Of a DNA stretch of 64,000 nt, positions 32,687 through 41,609 are shown in pieces. Where the stretch lies: NCBI RefSeq assembly GCF_017877135.1, contig NZ_JAGIPH010000011.1, positions 1 to 64,000 of the forward strand. The letters run 5' to 3'. This stretch comes from Neorhizobium galegae. Lineage in GTDB: Bacteria; Pseudomonadota; Alphaproteobacteria; Rhizobiales; Rhizobiaceae. The stretch's first letter is position 1. Each line of letters starts with the position of its first letter. The position numbers and the translations under genes are program-made. Below the pieces are notes generated by a model. The model was not told the DNA's origin. It searched no databases and saw nothing but the letters and a program-made list of their open reading frames with translations.

Positions 32687-33607
32687 ATGGAACGAGGCGC
32701 ACTCGAGGACCTGCACGCGGTTCTGGCGATCGCCCGAAAGGGCACCTTTCGCGCGGCAGCCGTGGAGCTCAACATGTCGACGACGGCGCTCAGCCATGCG
32801 ATCGCACGGCTTGAGGCAAACCTTGGAGTGCGCCTGTTCAACCGAACGACGCGGAGCCTTTCCCTGACCGGTGCCGGCAGGATTTTTGTTGACGAGGTCG
32901 GGCCTGCGCTGCAAGACATCCGCGGTGCGCTCGATGCGGTCCGGTCCGAACGTGACACGCCGTCCGGCACATTGCGCATCAACGCCGCCCCTTTTGCGGC
33001 ACAGGCCATCATGGCACCGCTCGTGATTGAATATCTTCGGCGCTTTCCCGATATGACGGTCGATCTGGTCACCGAAGGGCGCCTGATGGATATCGTGGCC
33101 GACGGTTTCGACCTCGGTGTCCGCGTGGCGGGACTGGTTCCAAGCGACATGATCTCGGTATCGCTCGGCCAGCCGCAGCGATATGCCGTTGTCGCCTCCC
33201 CCTCCTACGTTGCATCGCATCCGATGCCGATGGCGCCTCCGGATCTCCTCAAGCATCACTGCATCCGGGTGCGCCTTCCAGATGGCGCCCTCTTCAGATG
33301 GCGCTTTGAAAAGGACGGGCAGACGATCCAACTCGATGTTCAGGGCCCCATCATTCTCGATGAGGCGAACCTTGCGCGGACAGCCGTGATGGAGAATGTC
33401 GGCATCGGCTACTTCATGGAGCAGAATGTCATCGAGGATATCAGGGCGGGTCGCCTGGTCCGGATCCTGGATGATTGGACACCCGCCTTTCCGGGCCTGT
33501 GCCTCTATTATCCCGGCCGCCGAAACCTCCCCGTCGGCGTCAGGGAGTTTCTCAACCTGGCCCGCAGCCACGCGGCAAAGACCTTGAGGGCCGATAGTCC
33601 CGTTTGA
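32687..33607 (+). CDS. LysR-family transcriptional regulator
   Basis: A 306-residue regulator with an N-terminal winged HTH (GALEDLHAVLAIARKGTFRAAAVELNMSTTALSHAIARLEANLGVRLFNRTTRSLSLT in successive blocks, about 3-60) and a substrate-binding domain (about 90-295). The sequence pattern is that of the large subgroup that controls a divergent oxidoreductase gene. The ATG at 32687 fits. The divergent SnoaL-SDR pair and the T-N11-A palindrome between them make that operon its likely target. The inducer is unknown. Confidence 0.92.
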   Translation: MERGALEDLHAVLAIARKGTFRAAAVELNMSTTALSHAIARLEANLGVRLFNRTTRSLSLTGAGRIFVDEVGPALQDIRGALDAVRSERDTPSGTLRINAAPFAAQAIMAPLVIEYLRRFPDMTVDLVTEGRLMDIVADGFDLGVRVAGLVPSDMISVSLGQPQRYAVVASPSYVASHPMPMAPPDLLKHHCIRVRLPDGALFRWRFEKDGQTIQLDVQGPIILDEANLARTAVMENVGIGYFMEQNVIEDIRAGRLVRILDDWTPAFPGLCLYYPGRRNLPVGVREFLNLARSHAAKTLRADSPV

Positions 33608-33746
33608 GACGCCCGTCGGCTTCAGCCGACAAGCGAAACCCGTGGCTGACCATTCGTGTTGCAAATGGCAGGAGAAGACCCGCCGAGCCGCGGCCGTCCG
33701 CTGTCTATCGACCGCAACGTCCCGCGGTCCTGGCGGGACGGGCGAT

Positions 33747-33777
33747 GGAAGACCGGCCACACGACGACCGGTCTTCC
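33747..33777 (-). terminator. Hairpin downstream of exported hydrolase gene
   Basis: GGAAGACCGG (33747-33756) and CCGGTCTTCC (33768-33777) are perfect 10-bp arms, 7 bp after the hydrolase stop on the minus strand. Another stem (CGTCCCGC/GCGGGACG, near 33719-33740) and GTCGGCT/AGCCGAC (33615-33630) lie between here and the LysR stop. Together they probably separate the convergent genes. Confidence 0.6.
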
Positions 33778-33783
33778 GCGAGA

Positions 33784-34560
33784 TCATCGCGCGTGTTGCG
33801 CCGCTTCCTCGATGAGATCTGCCACTGCCTTTGGCTGCGAGACCATCACCACATGGGACGCTCCTTCAACGACAACCGTTCGCTTCGATGCTGCGCGCTC
33901 GGCCATGAAGCCCAGAGCCCGTGCGGGGATGTTCTTGTCGCCATCGCCGTAGACAAAATAGGACGGCAGCGCCTTCCAGGCCGGCTTGCCTGACTTTTCC
34001 GTGAGCGCCGCCTGCGTGATCGGCCGCTGACCGGCCGCCATGAGCGCAGCCTCCCCGACGCTCACGTCATGGGCAAACTGATCGTGGAACTTCTCCTGAT
34101 CGATGGAGAGATCGATGCCGCCATCGGCGAGCTTGACAGGTGCGGCAAGCGCCTGCGCAAGCGTGCCGCCCGGAAACTTGCCGGCAAGATCGGCGGCCGC
34201 TTCGCCTTCTTCTGGCGCAAAGGCCGCCACATAAACCAGCGCCTTGACGTTATCCTTGCCATTGGCAGCGGTCGTGATCACCTGGCCGCCATAAGAATGG
34301 CCGACGAGAACGACGGGCCCTTCGATGCTTGCGACAATGTCCGAGACATAGGCCGCATCGGACGAGACGCTGCGCAACGGATTGGCCGCGGCAACGACAG
34401 GGTAGCCATCCTTCTGCAGGATCCGGGTGACGCCGTTCCAGCTTGAGGAATCGGCAAAGGCGCCATGAACGAGCACGACGGTAGGCTTGGCAGGCTCAGC
34501 CACCGCGTTCCCCGACAGCAGAGCGCCGACAACCGCAAGGCTTGCAACAAACTTGGACAT
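33784..34560 (-). CDS. Exported alpha/beta hydrolase
   Basis: A 258-residue protein with a signal peptide (1-21, ending NAVA-EP), then VVLVHGAFADSSSWNGV, nucleophile elbow GHSYGG, and a C-terminal His in EGASHVVM. It is a paralogue of the hydrolase at 25457-26230, with the same length and motifs. Periplasmic esterase activity is expected, substrate unknown. It follows the haloperoxidase-type gene (34632-35453) by 71 bp on the same strand, so both may be transcribed from the promoter controlled by the OhrR-like MarR protein. Confidence 0.87.
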   Translation of the reverse strand: MSKFVASLAVVGALLSGNAVAEPAKPTVVLVHGAFADSSSWNGVTRILQKDGYPVVAAANPLRSVSSDAAYVSDIVASIEGPVVLVGHSYGGQVITTAANGKDNVKALVYVAAFAPEEGEAAADLAGKFPGGTLAQALAAPVKLADGGIDLSIDQEKFHDQFAHDVSVGEAALMAAGQRPITQAALTEKSGKPAWKALPSYFVYGDGDKNIPARALGFMAERAASKRTVVVEGASHVVMVSQPKAVADLIEEAAQHAR

Positions 34561-34631
34561 GATGGTTCCTTTCTTAGGAAAGCAGGGTGATGTTGGACGA
34601 AGAAATATCTGGCTGGTGAAGCTGCGGCTGT

Positions 34632-35453
34632 TCAGCCGCGGATGAAGGCGAGAACGTCGGCGTTGAATTGGTCGGCCTCGGTCTCTGCCAGCCCATGGGA
34701 GCCGCCCGGGTAGACCTTGAGCGTTGCTCCGGCGACGAGTTCCGCAGCCCGGTGAGCCGAGGCCTCGATCGGCACGATCTGGTCGTCATCGCCATGGATG
34801 ATCAGCGTCGGACGGTCGATGCTCTTCAGGTCCTGCGTATAATCCACCTCGGAGAATTCGCGGATGCAATCATACTGGCCCTTGATGCCGCCCTGCAGGC
34901 CGATACGCCGGAAGTTCTCACGCAAGCCCTCATTCGTGGCGACGCCATCCCGGTTAAAGCCGTAGAAGGGGATCGTCAGATCGAAGAAGAACTGCGAGCG
35001 GTTCTTCGCCGTGTTCTCACGGATGCTGTCAAAGACCTCCATCGGCGTCCCCTTCGGGTTGTCGGCGGTCTTCAGCATCAGCGGCGGGACTGCGCCCACC
35101 AGAACCACCTTGGCGACACGCGCCGTGCCGTGGCGGCCGATATAATGCGAGACCTCGCCACCGCCGGTGGAATGGCCAACCAGGATCAGGTCGGACAGGT
35201 CGAGCGCCTCGATCAATTCGGCAAGATCATCGGCATACTGGTCCATGTGATTGCCGTTGAAGGTCTGATCCGAGCGACCGTGGCTGCGGCGGTCATGGGC
35301 GATGACCCTGAAGCCGTTCTGGCTGAAGAACAGCATCTGCTGGTCCCAGGCGTCCGACGAGAGCGGCCAGCCGTGGGCAAACAGGATGGGCTGACCTGCG
35401 CCCCAGTCCTTGTAGAAAAGGCGGGTTCCATCGGTGGTGGTGAAAGTGGACAT
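34632..35453 (-). CDS. Alpha/beta hydrolase (cofactor-free haloperoxidase type)
   Basis: A 273-residue cytoplasmic enzyme with TTDGTRLFYKDWG, FAHGWPLSSDAWDQQM, nucleophile GHSTGGGEVSHYIGRHG, Asp in IIHGDDDQIVPIE and His in GGSHGLAETE. This combination is typical of non-haem chloroperoxidase/esterase proteins, which form peracids from hydrogen peroxide and short acids. The frame is open to 35540, but CAGGAG before the ATG at 35453 sets the start. It is divergent from an OhrR-like MarR gene, so peroxide-responsive control is likely. The physiological role could be peroxide or organic peroxide handling, or simple ester hydrolysis. Confidence 0.88.
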   Translation of the reverse strand: MSTFTTTDGTRLFYKDWGAGQPILFAHGWPLSSDAWDQQMLFFSQNGFRVIAHDRRSHGRSDQTFNGNHMDQYADDLAELIEALDLSDLILVGHSTGGGEVSHYIGRHGTARVAKVVLVGAVPPLMLKTADNPKGTPMEVFDSIRENTAKNRSQFFFDLTIPFYGFNRDGVATNEGLRENFRRIGLQGGIKGQYDCIREFSEVDYTQDLKSIDRPTLIIHGDDDQIVPIEASAHRAAELVAGATLKVYPGGSHGLAETEADQFNADVLAFIRG

Positions 35454-35480
35454 GTCGTTCTCCTGTGCGATGTTTTGTTG

Positions 35481-35549
35481 GCGATTGATTTGTGTGCGAT
35501 CTATATGCCTGATGCTTTTCCGCCTGTCAATCGCTTGCAATTAGATCGC
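35481..35549. promoter_or_regulatory. Nested inverted repeats in MarR/haloperoxidase intergenic region
   Basis: Two inverted pairs share the divergent promoter: GCGATTG (35481-35487) with CAATCGC (35528-35534), and GCGATCTA (35496-35503) with TAGATCGC (35542-35549). GCGAT-type half-sites therefore recur four times in under 70 bp. They are candidate binding sites for the MarR-family protein acting on both genes. Confidence 0.5.
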
Positions 35550-35581
35550 CTACAAATTATTTTACAGGAAAGGAGACAACC

Positions 35582-36034
35582 ATGACCGACACTCTATCCG
35601 ACGACGACGCAAGCCTGCCAGACGTGACCGGAATGCTCTGCTTTTCGCTCTACTCCGCAGGCCACGCCTTCACCCAGCTCTACAGACCCTTGCTGGACGA
35701 GCTCGGCCTTACCTATCCGCAATACCTGGTGATGGTGACGCTGTGGAACCGTGACGGCCAGAACGTCAAGGAACTCGGCCAGGCCCTGTTTCTGGATTCC
35801 AGCACGCTGACGCCCCTGTTGAAGCGACTGGATGCGGCGGGCCTGATCACCAGGACCCGCAATCCCAAAGACGAGCGCGAGGTCCTCATTCATCTAACGA
35901 CAAAGGGACAAGCGCTGAAAGCCTCGGCAAGGGATGTGATGCGCTGTATCGAGGAGGCTGTCGGAATGGACGCAGACACAGTCAAAGCCATCAAGGCCTC
36001 GGTGGACAAGATCCGGGACACGATCAGGCAATAG
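35582..36034 (+). CDS. MarR-family regulator, OhrR-like
   Basis: A 150-residue winged-helix regulator. The N-terminal block MLCFSLYSAGHAFTQLYRPLLDELGLTYPQYLVM (in two stretches) contains Cys20 within LCFSLYSA, the position of the peroxide-sensing Cys of OhrR proteins. The wing helix is FLDSSTLTPLLKRLDAAGLITR. OhrR repressors release DNA when this Cys is oxidised by organic hydroperoxides. AAAGGAGACAACC before the ATG at 35582 is a strong ribosome site. It is divergent from a haloperoxidase-type hydrolase, not from an ohr gene, so its regulon differs from the classical pair. Confidence 0.9.
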   Translation: MTDTLSDDDASLPDVTGMLCFSLYSAGHAFTQLYRPLLDELGLTYPQYLVMVTLWNRDGQNVKELGQALFLDSSTLTPLLKRLDAAGLITRTRNPKDEREVLIHLTTKGQALKASARDVMRCIEEAVGMDADTVKAIKASVDKIRDTIRQ

Positions 36035-36062
36035 GGCCGCAATAGTGGCCGCGCGTCAAAAC

Positions 36063-36077
36063 CGCCTTCCTAAAAGG
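36063..36077 (-). terminator. Short hairpin downstream of molybdoenzyme gene
   Basis: GCCTT-CCTAA-AAGGC, a 5-bp stem, lies about 10 bp after the molybdoenzyme stop and is followed on the minus strand by GGTTTTG. It lies between convergent genes, so it is a weak candidate terminator. Confidence 0.4.
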
Positions 36078-36087
36078 CAGTCTGGAA

Positions 36088-38409
36088 TCACGCTCCGCCT
36101 GTCTTGTCAAATTCGGGCCGCTCAAACGCGCAAACAGGGATCGGTTGCTCTTTGTCCAACTTGCGGATCTCGACGAGGCAGGTCTGGGCGCCACAGCCCT
36201 GAGAAAGCGACGAGGCAGGCACATCCATGGTCACAGCGTTGGGATTGCCATGACGCTCGATCTTCCTGTCATGGTCCAGATCGAACCAGGCCCCGGTGGA
36301 CAGGCGTGCGACGCCCGGCATGATCGCATCTGAGACGATTACCGCCGAAATCAGGCGGCCGCGGGCATTGAAGACCTCGACCAGATCGCCGGCCTCGATA
36401 CCGAGTGCGGCGGCGTCCGTGGGGTGAATGTGGATCGGTTCGCGGCCGGAAACCTTGCCAGCCTTGCTGTGCGGGCTGGCATCCAGCTGGCTGTGCAGCC
36501 GTCGCATGGGTTGATCAGAGATGAGATGCAGGGTGGATGCCCGTCTGCCAGAGAGACCAAGCCACTCCGGCGGTTCAAACCACGTGGGATGGCCTGGACA
36601 ATCTGCCAACGAAAACCCGTCGATCGTCTCGGAAAAGATCTCGATGCGCCCCGATGGCGTAGACAGGGGATATTGGTCGGGAGCCGCACGAAAGTCCTCC
36701 AGCATCACGACGGGTGCCGTGTGCGAGCTTAGATCCAGCAGGCCTGCATGCCAGAACTCATCGAAATCGGGCAGGTCGACATTCAGGGCCGCAGCGTTTT
36801 CGCGGCTGACGGCGTAAATGCGCCGCAGCCACGCCGCCTCGTCGAGACCTTCGGAAAAGTCGACGCCAAGCCGCTTCGCCAAGGCATCGAAGATGTCGAA
36901 ATCACTGCGCGACTGGCCGAACGGATCCTCCACCTTTTTCATCGCCACGATGAAGTCCTCACCGCTTGAGGCGGCGATGTCGTTGCGTTCCAGCGGCGTC
37001 GTCACAGGAAGGACAATATCGGCAAGCTTTGCGGTCGACGTCCAGTACGGCTCGTTGACGACGATCGTCTCCGGCTTTTCCCAAGCCTTCAGCAGCCGGT
37101 TGAGATCCTGGTGATGATGGAAGGGATTGCCGCCCGCCCAGTAGACCAGCCTGATATCGGGATAGCCGTATACCTTGCCGTTATAGGTGAAATTTTTGCC
37201 CGGATTGAGCAGCATATCGGCAATGCGCGCCACCGGAATGAAGGTCTTGACGGGGTTTCGGCCTTGCGGAAAATCTCCGAACTTGAAGCAAACATTGCCA
37301 TGGCCGACGGAGTTCATCGCGCCATAGCCGAGGCCGAAACCACCACCGGGCAGACCGATCTGGCCGAGCATGGCCGCAAGGGTAATCAGCATCCAGAAGG
37401 GCTGCTCGCCATGCACCGCCCGTTGCAGAGACCAGGAGACGTTGAGCATCGTCCGTCTTGCGGCCATTTCCCTGGCGAGCATCACGATGCGGTCTGCCGG
37501 CACGCCACAGATTGACGATGCCCATGCGGGTGTCTTGGGGACGCCGTCCTCCTGCCCCAGGAGATAGGGCCTGAACCGGTCGTAGCCGACACAGTGGCTC
37601 TTCAGGAATTCAACATCGGCAAGACCCTCGGTGTCCAGCACGTAAGCCAGGGCCAGCATCAGCGCCACATCGGTATTGGGGCGGATTGCCAGCCATTCGC
37701 TTTCCACCGGCATATTGTCGGAGACGGGGCTGATGTTGACGAAGCGCGTGCCGGCCTGCGCCATGCGCCGCATTCCTGCGACAACGCGATGACGGCCGGG
37801 GCCGCCTTGCGATATCTGGGCGTTTTTGACGGGCACGCCACCAAAGGTAACGAACAACTCCGTCTCCTTTGCCATCACGTCCCAGGACGTATGCTGATTG
37901 AAAAGGCTGCTGAAACCGTCGATCACATGCGGCAGGATGACCTTGCCCGCCCCCAGACTGTAACTGTCGACATGGCTGACATAGCCGCCGATCAGGTTCA
38001 GGAAGCGGTGGACCTGGCTTTGTGCGTGATGAAAGCGACCGGCGCTTGCCCAGCCGTAAGATCCGCCGAAGATCGCATTGTTGCCGAAGTCTTCGCGGAT
38101 CCGCTGGAACTCACCGGCCAGAAGATCAAGCGCGACATCCCATTCAACCTCGACGAAAGGCTCGCGCCCGCGAAGATGAGGGTTGGAACCCGGACCGTTC
38201 TCCAGCCAGCTCTTGCGGATGGAAGGCTTTGCGATCCGGACCTGCCTGAGGTCGTTGGACGCCATGTAGAGGCCGATCGGTGACGGATCCGGATCTTCCG
38301 CGGTCGCCGTTATGGACAGGTCACCATTGCCGATTCGGGCAATGTCGTAAACGCCCCAATGGCTGGCAGTGTGGATCTTGCTGTTGGGTAACCCGTGGGG
38401 GAGCTTCAC
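36088..38409 (-). CDS. Molybdopterin oxidoreductase, BisC/DMSO-reductase family
   Basis: A 773-residue enzyme of the DMSO-reductase family without an iron-sulfur N-terminal domain, as in BisC, DorA and TorA. Ser117 in FGGSYGWASAGRFHHAQ matches the molybdenum-ligand Ser of that group, and a C-terminal molydop_binding domain follows (about 640-760). No twin-arginine signal is present, so it acts in the cytoplasm like BisC, the biotin and methionine sulfoxide reductase. The start is GTG at 38409, overlapping the GntR stop by 4 bp (GTGA), so regulator and enzyme are co-translated. With cysteine- and sulfur-linked enzymes in the same island, reduction of an S- or N-oxide substrate is a reasoned inference. 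Confidence 0.88.
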   Translation of the reverse strand: MKLPHGLPNSKIHTASHWGVYDIARIGNGDLSITATAEDPDPSPIGLYMASNDLRQVRIAKPSIRKSWLENGPGSNPHLRGREPFVEVEWDVALDLLAGEFQRIREDFGNNAIFGGSYGWASAGRFHHAQSQVHRFLNLIGGYVSHVDSYSLGAGKVILPHVIDGFSSLFNQHTSWDVMAKETELFVTFGGVPVKNAQISQGGPGRHRVVAGMRRMAQAGTRFVNISPVSDNMPVESEWLAIRPNTDVALMLALAYVLDTEGLADVEFLKSHCVGYDRFRPYLLGQEDGVPKTPAWASSICGVPADRIVMLAREMAARRTMLNVSWSLQRAVHGEQPFWMLITLAAMLGQIGLPGGGFGLGYGAMNSVGHGNVCFKFGDFPQGRNPVKTFIPVARIADMLLNPGKNFTYNGKVYGYPDIRLVYWAGGNPFHHHQDLNRLLKAWEKPETIVVNEPYWTSTAKLADIVLPVTTPLERNDIAASSGEDFIVAMKKVEDPFGQSRSDFDIFDALAKRLGVDFSEGLDEAAWLRRIYAVSRENAAALNVDLPDFDEFWHAGLLDLSSHTAPVVMLEDFRAAPDQYPLSTPSGRIEIFSETIDGFSLADCPGHPTWFEPPEWLGLSGRRASTLHLISDQPMRRLHSQLDASPHSKAGKVSGREPIHIHPTDAAALGIEAGDLVEVFNARGRLISAVIVSDAIMPGVARLSTGAWFDLDHDRKIERHGNPNAVTMDVPASSLSQGCGAQTCLVEIRKLDKEQPIPVCAFERPEFDKTGGA

Positions 38410-39098
38410 TTCACGGCCACCAACTGCGCTTCGCGCCGGCCAAGGGCTTCAAGGACGATACGTGCGCCGTCTTCTATCGCGTGCTCGATCGCCGCGCGCG
38501 CCTCCTCGGCCTGCCCCTTCTGAAGGGCCTGCATCAGATCGTCGTAGTTGTGGTGCTCATTCGATGCCGACTGGGCTTCCGGATAAAGGTAATTGAAGCC
38601 GGGGCCAGCCTTCAGCCACAGCATCTCAATGACCCCGAGCAGCGTCGGCATGCGGGCGGCCGCATAGAGTACGAAGCGAAACTCCTTGTTCAGCGTGAGC
38701 GCCAGATGCTGATCCTTGTCGGCCTTGGCCGAGAGATATTTCTTCAACAGCGCCTGCATCTGCCCGATGTCCTGCGCACCGATCTGGGTGGCCGCCTTGA
38801 ATGCGGCAAGACCCTCGACCGATTTGCGGATCTCGGAAATCTCTGAATACTGGGCGACAGTCATTGTCGGCACACGGAAGGACTGTGCGGGCTCCGCCGT
38901 CAGGACACCGGAGGCTGCAAAGCGAACAAGCGCCTCCCGCACGGGCGTAATGCTCATGCCAAGCGATTCAGCCAGATCCTTCGTGACCAGCCGCGTTCCG
39001 GGCTCCAGTCGCCCTTCGATCAGAGCCGCGCGAATTTCCTCTTCAACATGGGTGACGAGGCTCTTTCTGGGGGCTGCGTTGAACAAAGCTGTACTCAC
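38406..39098 (-). CDS. GntR-family (FCD) transcriptional regulator
   Basis: A 230-residue regulator with a GntR winged HTH (about 14-78; LVTKDLAESLGMSITPVREALVRF) and an all-helical FCD effector domain (about 85-220). FCD regulators typically bind small carboxylates, often with a metal. The start is GTG at 39098, with GAGGAAGAT just before it. It is coupled to the molybdoenzyme and divergent from the importer operon. The 15-bp palindrome at 39172-39186 lies between them and recurs at 49713-49727, so it probably controls the whole island from two divergent promoters. Confidence 0.92.
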   Translation of the reverse strand: MSTALFNAAPRKSLVTHVEEEIRAALIEGRLEPGTRLVTKDLAESLGMSITPVREALVRFAASGVLTAEPAQSFRVPTMTVAQYSEISEIRKSVEGLAAFKAATQIGAQDIGQMQALLKKYLSAKADKDQHLALTLNKEFRFVLYAAARMPTLLGVIEMLWLKAGPGFNYLYPEAQSASNEHHNYDDLMQALQKGQAEEARAAIEHAIEDGARIVLEALGRREAQLVAVK

Positions 39099-39171
39099 AT
39101 CTTCCTCACTTTTGGAAAATTTGCCCGTTTTTTAACACGGATTCAAAATTGCCCATATCTTGCTCAGAGAG

Positions 39172-39186
39172 AATATATCATATATC
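39172..39186. promoter_or_regulatory. GntR operator copy 1
   Basis: AATATATCATATATC contains a perfect ATATAT-C-ATATAT palindrome and is the exact reverse complement of 49713-49727. It lies 74 bp from the GntR start and 86 bp from the binding-protein start. An exact 15-bp match in the two divergent promoters of the same island makes it the best candidate operator. Confidence 0.75.
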
Positions 39187-39271
39187 GTCATGTCATCAAC
39201 AGCCCGCCAGCACGAGGCCGGAGGGCGCCACGTGGATATGAGATACAAAACCCAGAGGAAGTGAAGGCCCG

Positions 39272-40759
39272 ATGAGAAAATTTGCCGCTCTCGCTCTTGC
39301 AGCGTCAATGCTACTGCCCATCACCGCTGCAATTGCAGAGGCTGCCAACCTGACTGTCGGGCGCGGCGCCTCCACCACCGCCATGGATCCCGGCTTCCTC
39401 AAGGAAAGCGCGACGATCGTCGACAACATCTTCGATACACTCGTCATGCGCGACAAGGATATGAAACTTGTTCCGGGCCTCGCCACGTCCTGGACCGCCA
39501 TCGACGACACGACCTGGGAATTCAAGCTGCGTCCCAACGTGAAGTTCCACAATGGCGAGGCGATGGATGCAGAGGCCGTCAAGTTCACCATCGATCGCGT
39601 TCTCGATCCGGCCGCAAAGTCACCGACCGTCTCCTATATCCGCACGATCGACAGCGTCTCCATCGTCGATCCGCTGACGGTCCGCATCAAGACGAAGGGT
39701 CCCGATCCGCTCCTGCCAACCCGCATGAGCCGCTATCCCGCCTATATCGTTCCGCCAAAATACGTAAAGGACGTCGGCAATGACGTCTTCGCCCGCAAGC
39801 CGGTCGGCACGGGCCCCTACAAGTTCGTCGAATTCATCCCGGATCAGCATGTCATCCTGGAAGCCAACAAGGACTACTGGCGCGGCGCCCCTTCGATCGA
39901 CAAGGTCACCTGGCGTGCAATTCCAGACGGCACCGCTCGTATCACGGCGCTTCTGACCGGCGAAGTCGATCTGATCGAGAACGTGCCGGTCGATATCGCA
40001 CCGATGGTCAAGGCGAGCCCGGATGCCGATCTCGTGCAGGTCAAGAACGGTGGCCTCACTATCTATCTCGGCCTGGTGATGAGCGAGAAGCCGCTAGATA
40101 ACGTCAAGGTCCGCCAGGCGCTCAACATGGCGATCGACCGCCAGTCGATCGTGACCAACATCCTGCAGGGCATGGCCTCGCCGCGCGGCACGCAGGTCGG
40201 TGCCGCCGACTTCGGATACAAGGATGTGCCGGTCACCCCGTATGATCCGAAGAAGGCAAAGGCGCTGCTTGCAGAAGCAGGCTTCCCGAACGGCTTCTCG
40301 ATCAAGGTGCAGTCGACCCACCGCTACATGAAGGATAGTGAGGTGGCCCAGGCGATTGCCCAGCAATTCGGCGATATCGGCGTCAAGGTCGATCAGGAAG
40401 TCCTCGACTGGTCCGTCTATACCCAGCAGGTTCCGCGCAAGGGACCGATCTTCATGCTCGGCTGGGGCTCCACCCAGACGCTGGATGCCGACGCTGCGGT
40501 CTATGCCATCTTCAAGACCGGCGAACCCTACTCCACGGCCTCCATTCCGGCATTGGACAAGCTGCTCGATGAAAGCCGCTCGATCGTGGACCCGACCAAG
40601 CGGGCGGCAGTTTTCAACCAGATCCAGGATCTGGCCGTCGAACAGGTGCCCGTCATCCCGCTCTACCAGGAAGATGCGCTTTACGCCAAGGCGAAATCGG
40701 TGACTTTCGAGGGCCGTCCGGACGCGCGTATCCCGATCTTCGACATCAAGAAGCAGTAA
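39272..40759 (+). CDS. ABC importer substrate-binding protein (peptide/opine type, SBP_bac_5)
   Basis: A 495-residue periplasmic binding protein with a signal peptide (1-24, ending IAEA-AN). It has the family-5 pattern: GLATSWTAIDDTTWEFKLRPNVKFHNGEAMDAEAVKFTIDRV in blocks near residues 65-110, then YPAYIVPPKYV and PVGTGPYKFVEF. Relatives carry di- and oligopeptides, opines, nickel or glutathione. It would set the specificity of the island's importer. AAGTGAAGG lies before the ATG at 39272. It is first in a tightly packed operon of binding protein, two permeases, M20-like, OCD-like and rhodanese genes. The ligand is unknown. An amino-acid derivative fits the downstream enzymes. Confidence 0.92.
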   Translation: MRKFAALALAASMLLPITAAIAEAANLTVGRGASTTAMDPGFLKESATIVDNIFDTLVMRDKDMKLVPGLATSWTAIDDTTWEFKLRPNVKFHNGEAMDAEAVKFTIDRVLDPAAKSPTVSYIRTIDSVSIVDPLTVRIKTKGPDPLLPTRMSRYPAYIVPPKYVKDVGNDVFARKPVGTGPYKFVEFIPDQHVILEANKDYWRGAPSIDKVTWRAIPDGTARITALLTGEVDLIENVPVDIAPMVKASPDADLVQVKNGGLTIYLGLVMSEKPLDNVKVRQALNMAIDRQSIVTNILQGMASPRGTQVGAADFGYKDVPVTPYDPKKAKALLAEAGFPNGFSIKVQSTHRYMKDSEVAQAIAQQFGDIGVKVDQEVLDWSVYTQQVPRKGPIFMLGWGSTQTLDADAAVYAIFKTGEPYSTASIPALDKLLDESRSIVDPTKRAAVFNQIQDLAVEQVPVIPLYQEDALYAKAKSVTFEGRPDARIPIFDIKKQ

Positions 40760-40766
40760 GGTCAGC

Positions 40767-41606
40767 ATGACACGGTTCTGGAATGTCAGGGAAAACGCGG
40801 ACGCCCTGTTCGCCGGGTTCCTGCTGGTAACGGTTCTGGCGCTCTGCGTCCTCGTGCCACTGCTGTGGCCGATCGATCCGGTGCGCGGCACCCTTACCGC
40901 GACATTCAAGCCACCACTCTCCATCATCGGCGGAGAGTGGCATCCGCTGGGGACTGACCAGCTCGGGCGAGATCTTTTCGCCCGGCTGGGACTTGGCACG
41001 GCGATATCGCTGTCCATCGTTCTCGCCGCCTCTGCCATCTCGGTGGTGCTCGGCACGACACTCGGCATGATCGCCGGTTATTACCGCGGCTGGTTCGACA
41101 TCATCATCATGCGCGCCGTCGACGTCCAGCTTGCCATTCCGTTCATTCTCCTCATCCTGCTGATCGTTGCTGTCATCGGCCCCAGCATGGGAAATCTGGT
41201 TGTCGTGCTCGGCGTCACCGGCTGGGCGGTATTTGCCCGTGTCGCGCGGGCAAAGACGCTGGAAATCCGCGAGCTGGAATATATCGACGCCTCACGCTCC
41301 ATCGGCCTGTCGGACATGGTCATCATCTTTCGCCATGTCCTGCCGAACATCGTCGGGCCGATCACAGTACTCATGACACTCGACCTGCCGCGGCTGATCA
41401 TTCTGGAAGCCTCCGTCGGCTTTCTCGGGCTGGGCGTGCGGCCGCCGACCCCGACGCTTGGCAACCTTATCGGTGAAGGCCGCGCCTTTATCCTGCTCGC
41501 CAACTGGCTGGTTCTCTACCCGGGCCTCGTCATCGGCGCGCTGGTGATTGGCTGCAACCTCATCGGCGACTGGCTCGTGCGGCGTGCCGACAGCAGGAAT
41601 ACGTAA
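40767..41606 (+). CDS. ABC importer permease (DppC-like)
   Basis: A 279-residue inner-membrane permease with about six membrane segments, the DppC-type N-terminal stretch WHPLGTDQLGRDLFARLGLG, and the EAA-loop ILEIRELEYIDASRSIGLSD region (KTLEIRELEYIDA). It starts 7 bp after the binding-protein stop and ends just before the DppB-like gene. Together with that protein it forms the membrane channel. The order binding protein, DppC-like, DppB-like is the reverse of the usual DppB-then-DppC order. The ATPase is encoded 5 kb away at 47772-49616. Confidence 0.92.
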   Translation: MTRFWNVRENADALFAGFLLVTVLALCVLVPLLWPIDPVRGTLTATFKPPLSIIGGEWHPLGTDQLGRDLFARLGLGTAISLSIVLAASAISVVLGTTLGMIAGYYRGWFDIIIMRAVDVQLAIPFILLILLIVAVIGPSMGNLVVVLGVTGWAVFARVARAKTLEIRELEYIDASRSIGLSDMVIIFRHVLPNIVGPITVLMTLDLPRLIILEASVGFLGLGVRPPTPTLGNLIGEGRAFILLANWLVLYPGLVIGALVIGCNLIGDWLVRRADSRNT

Positions 41607-41609
41607 CCC

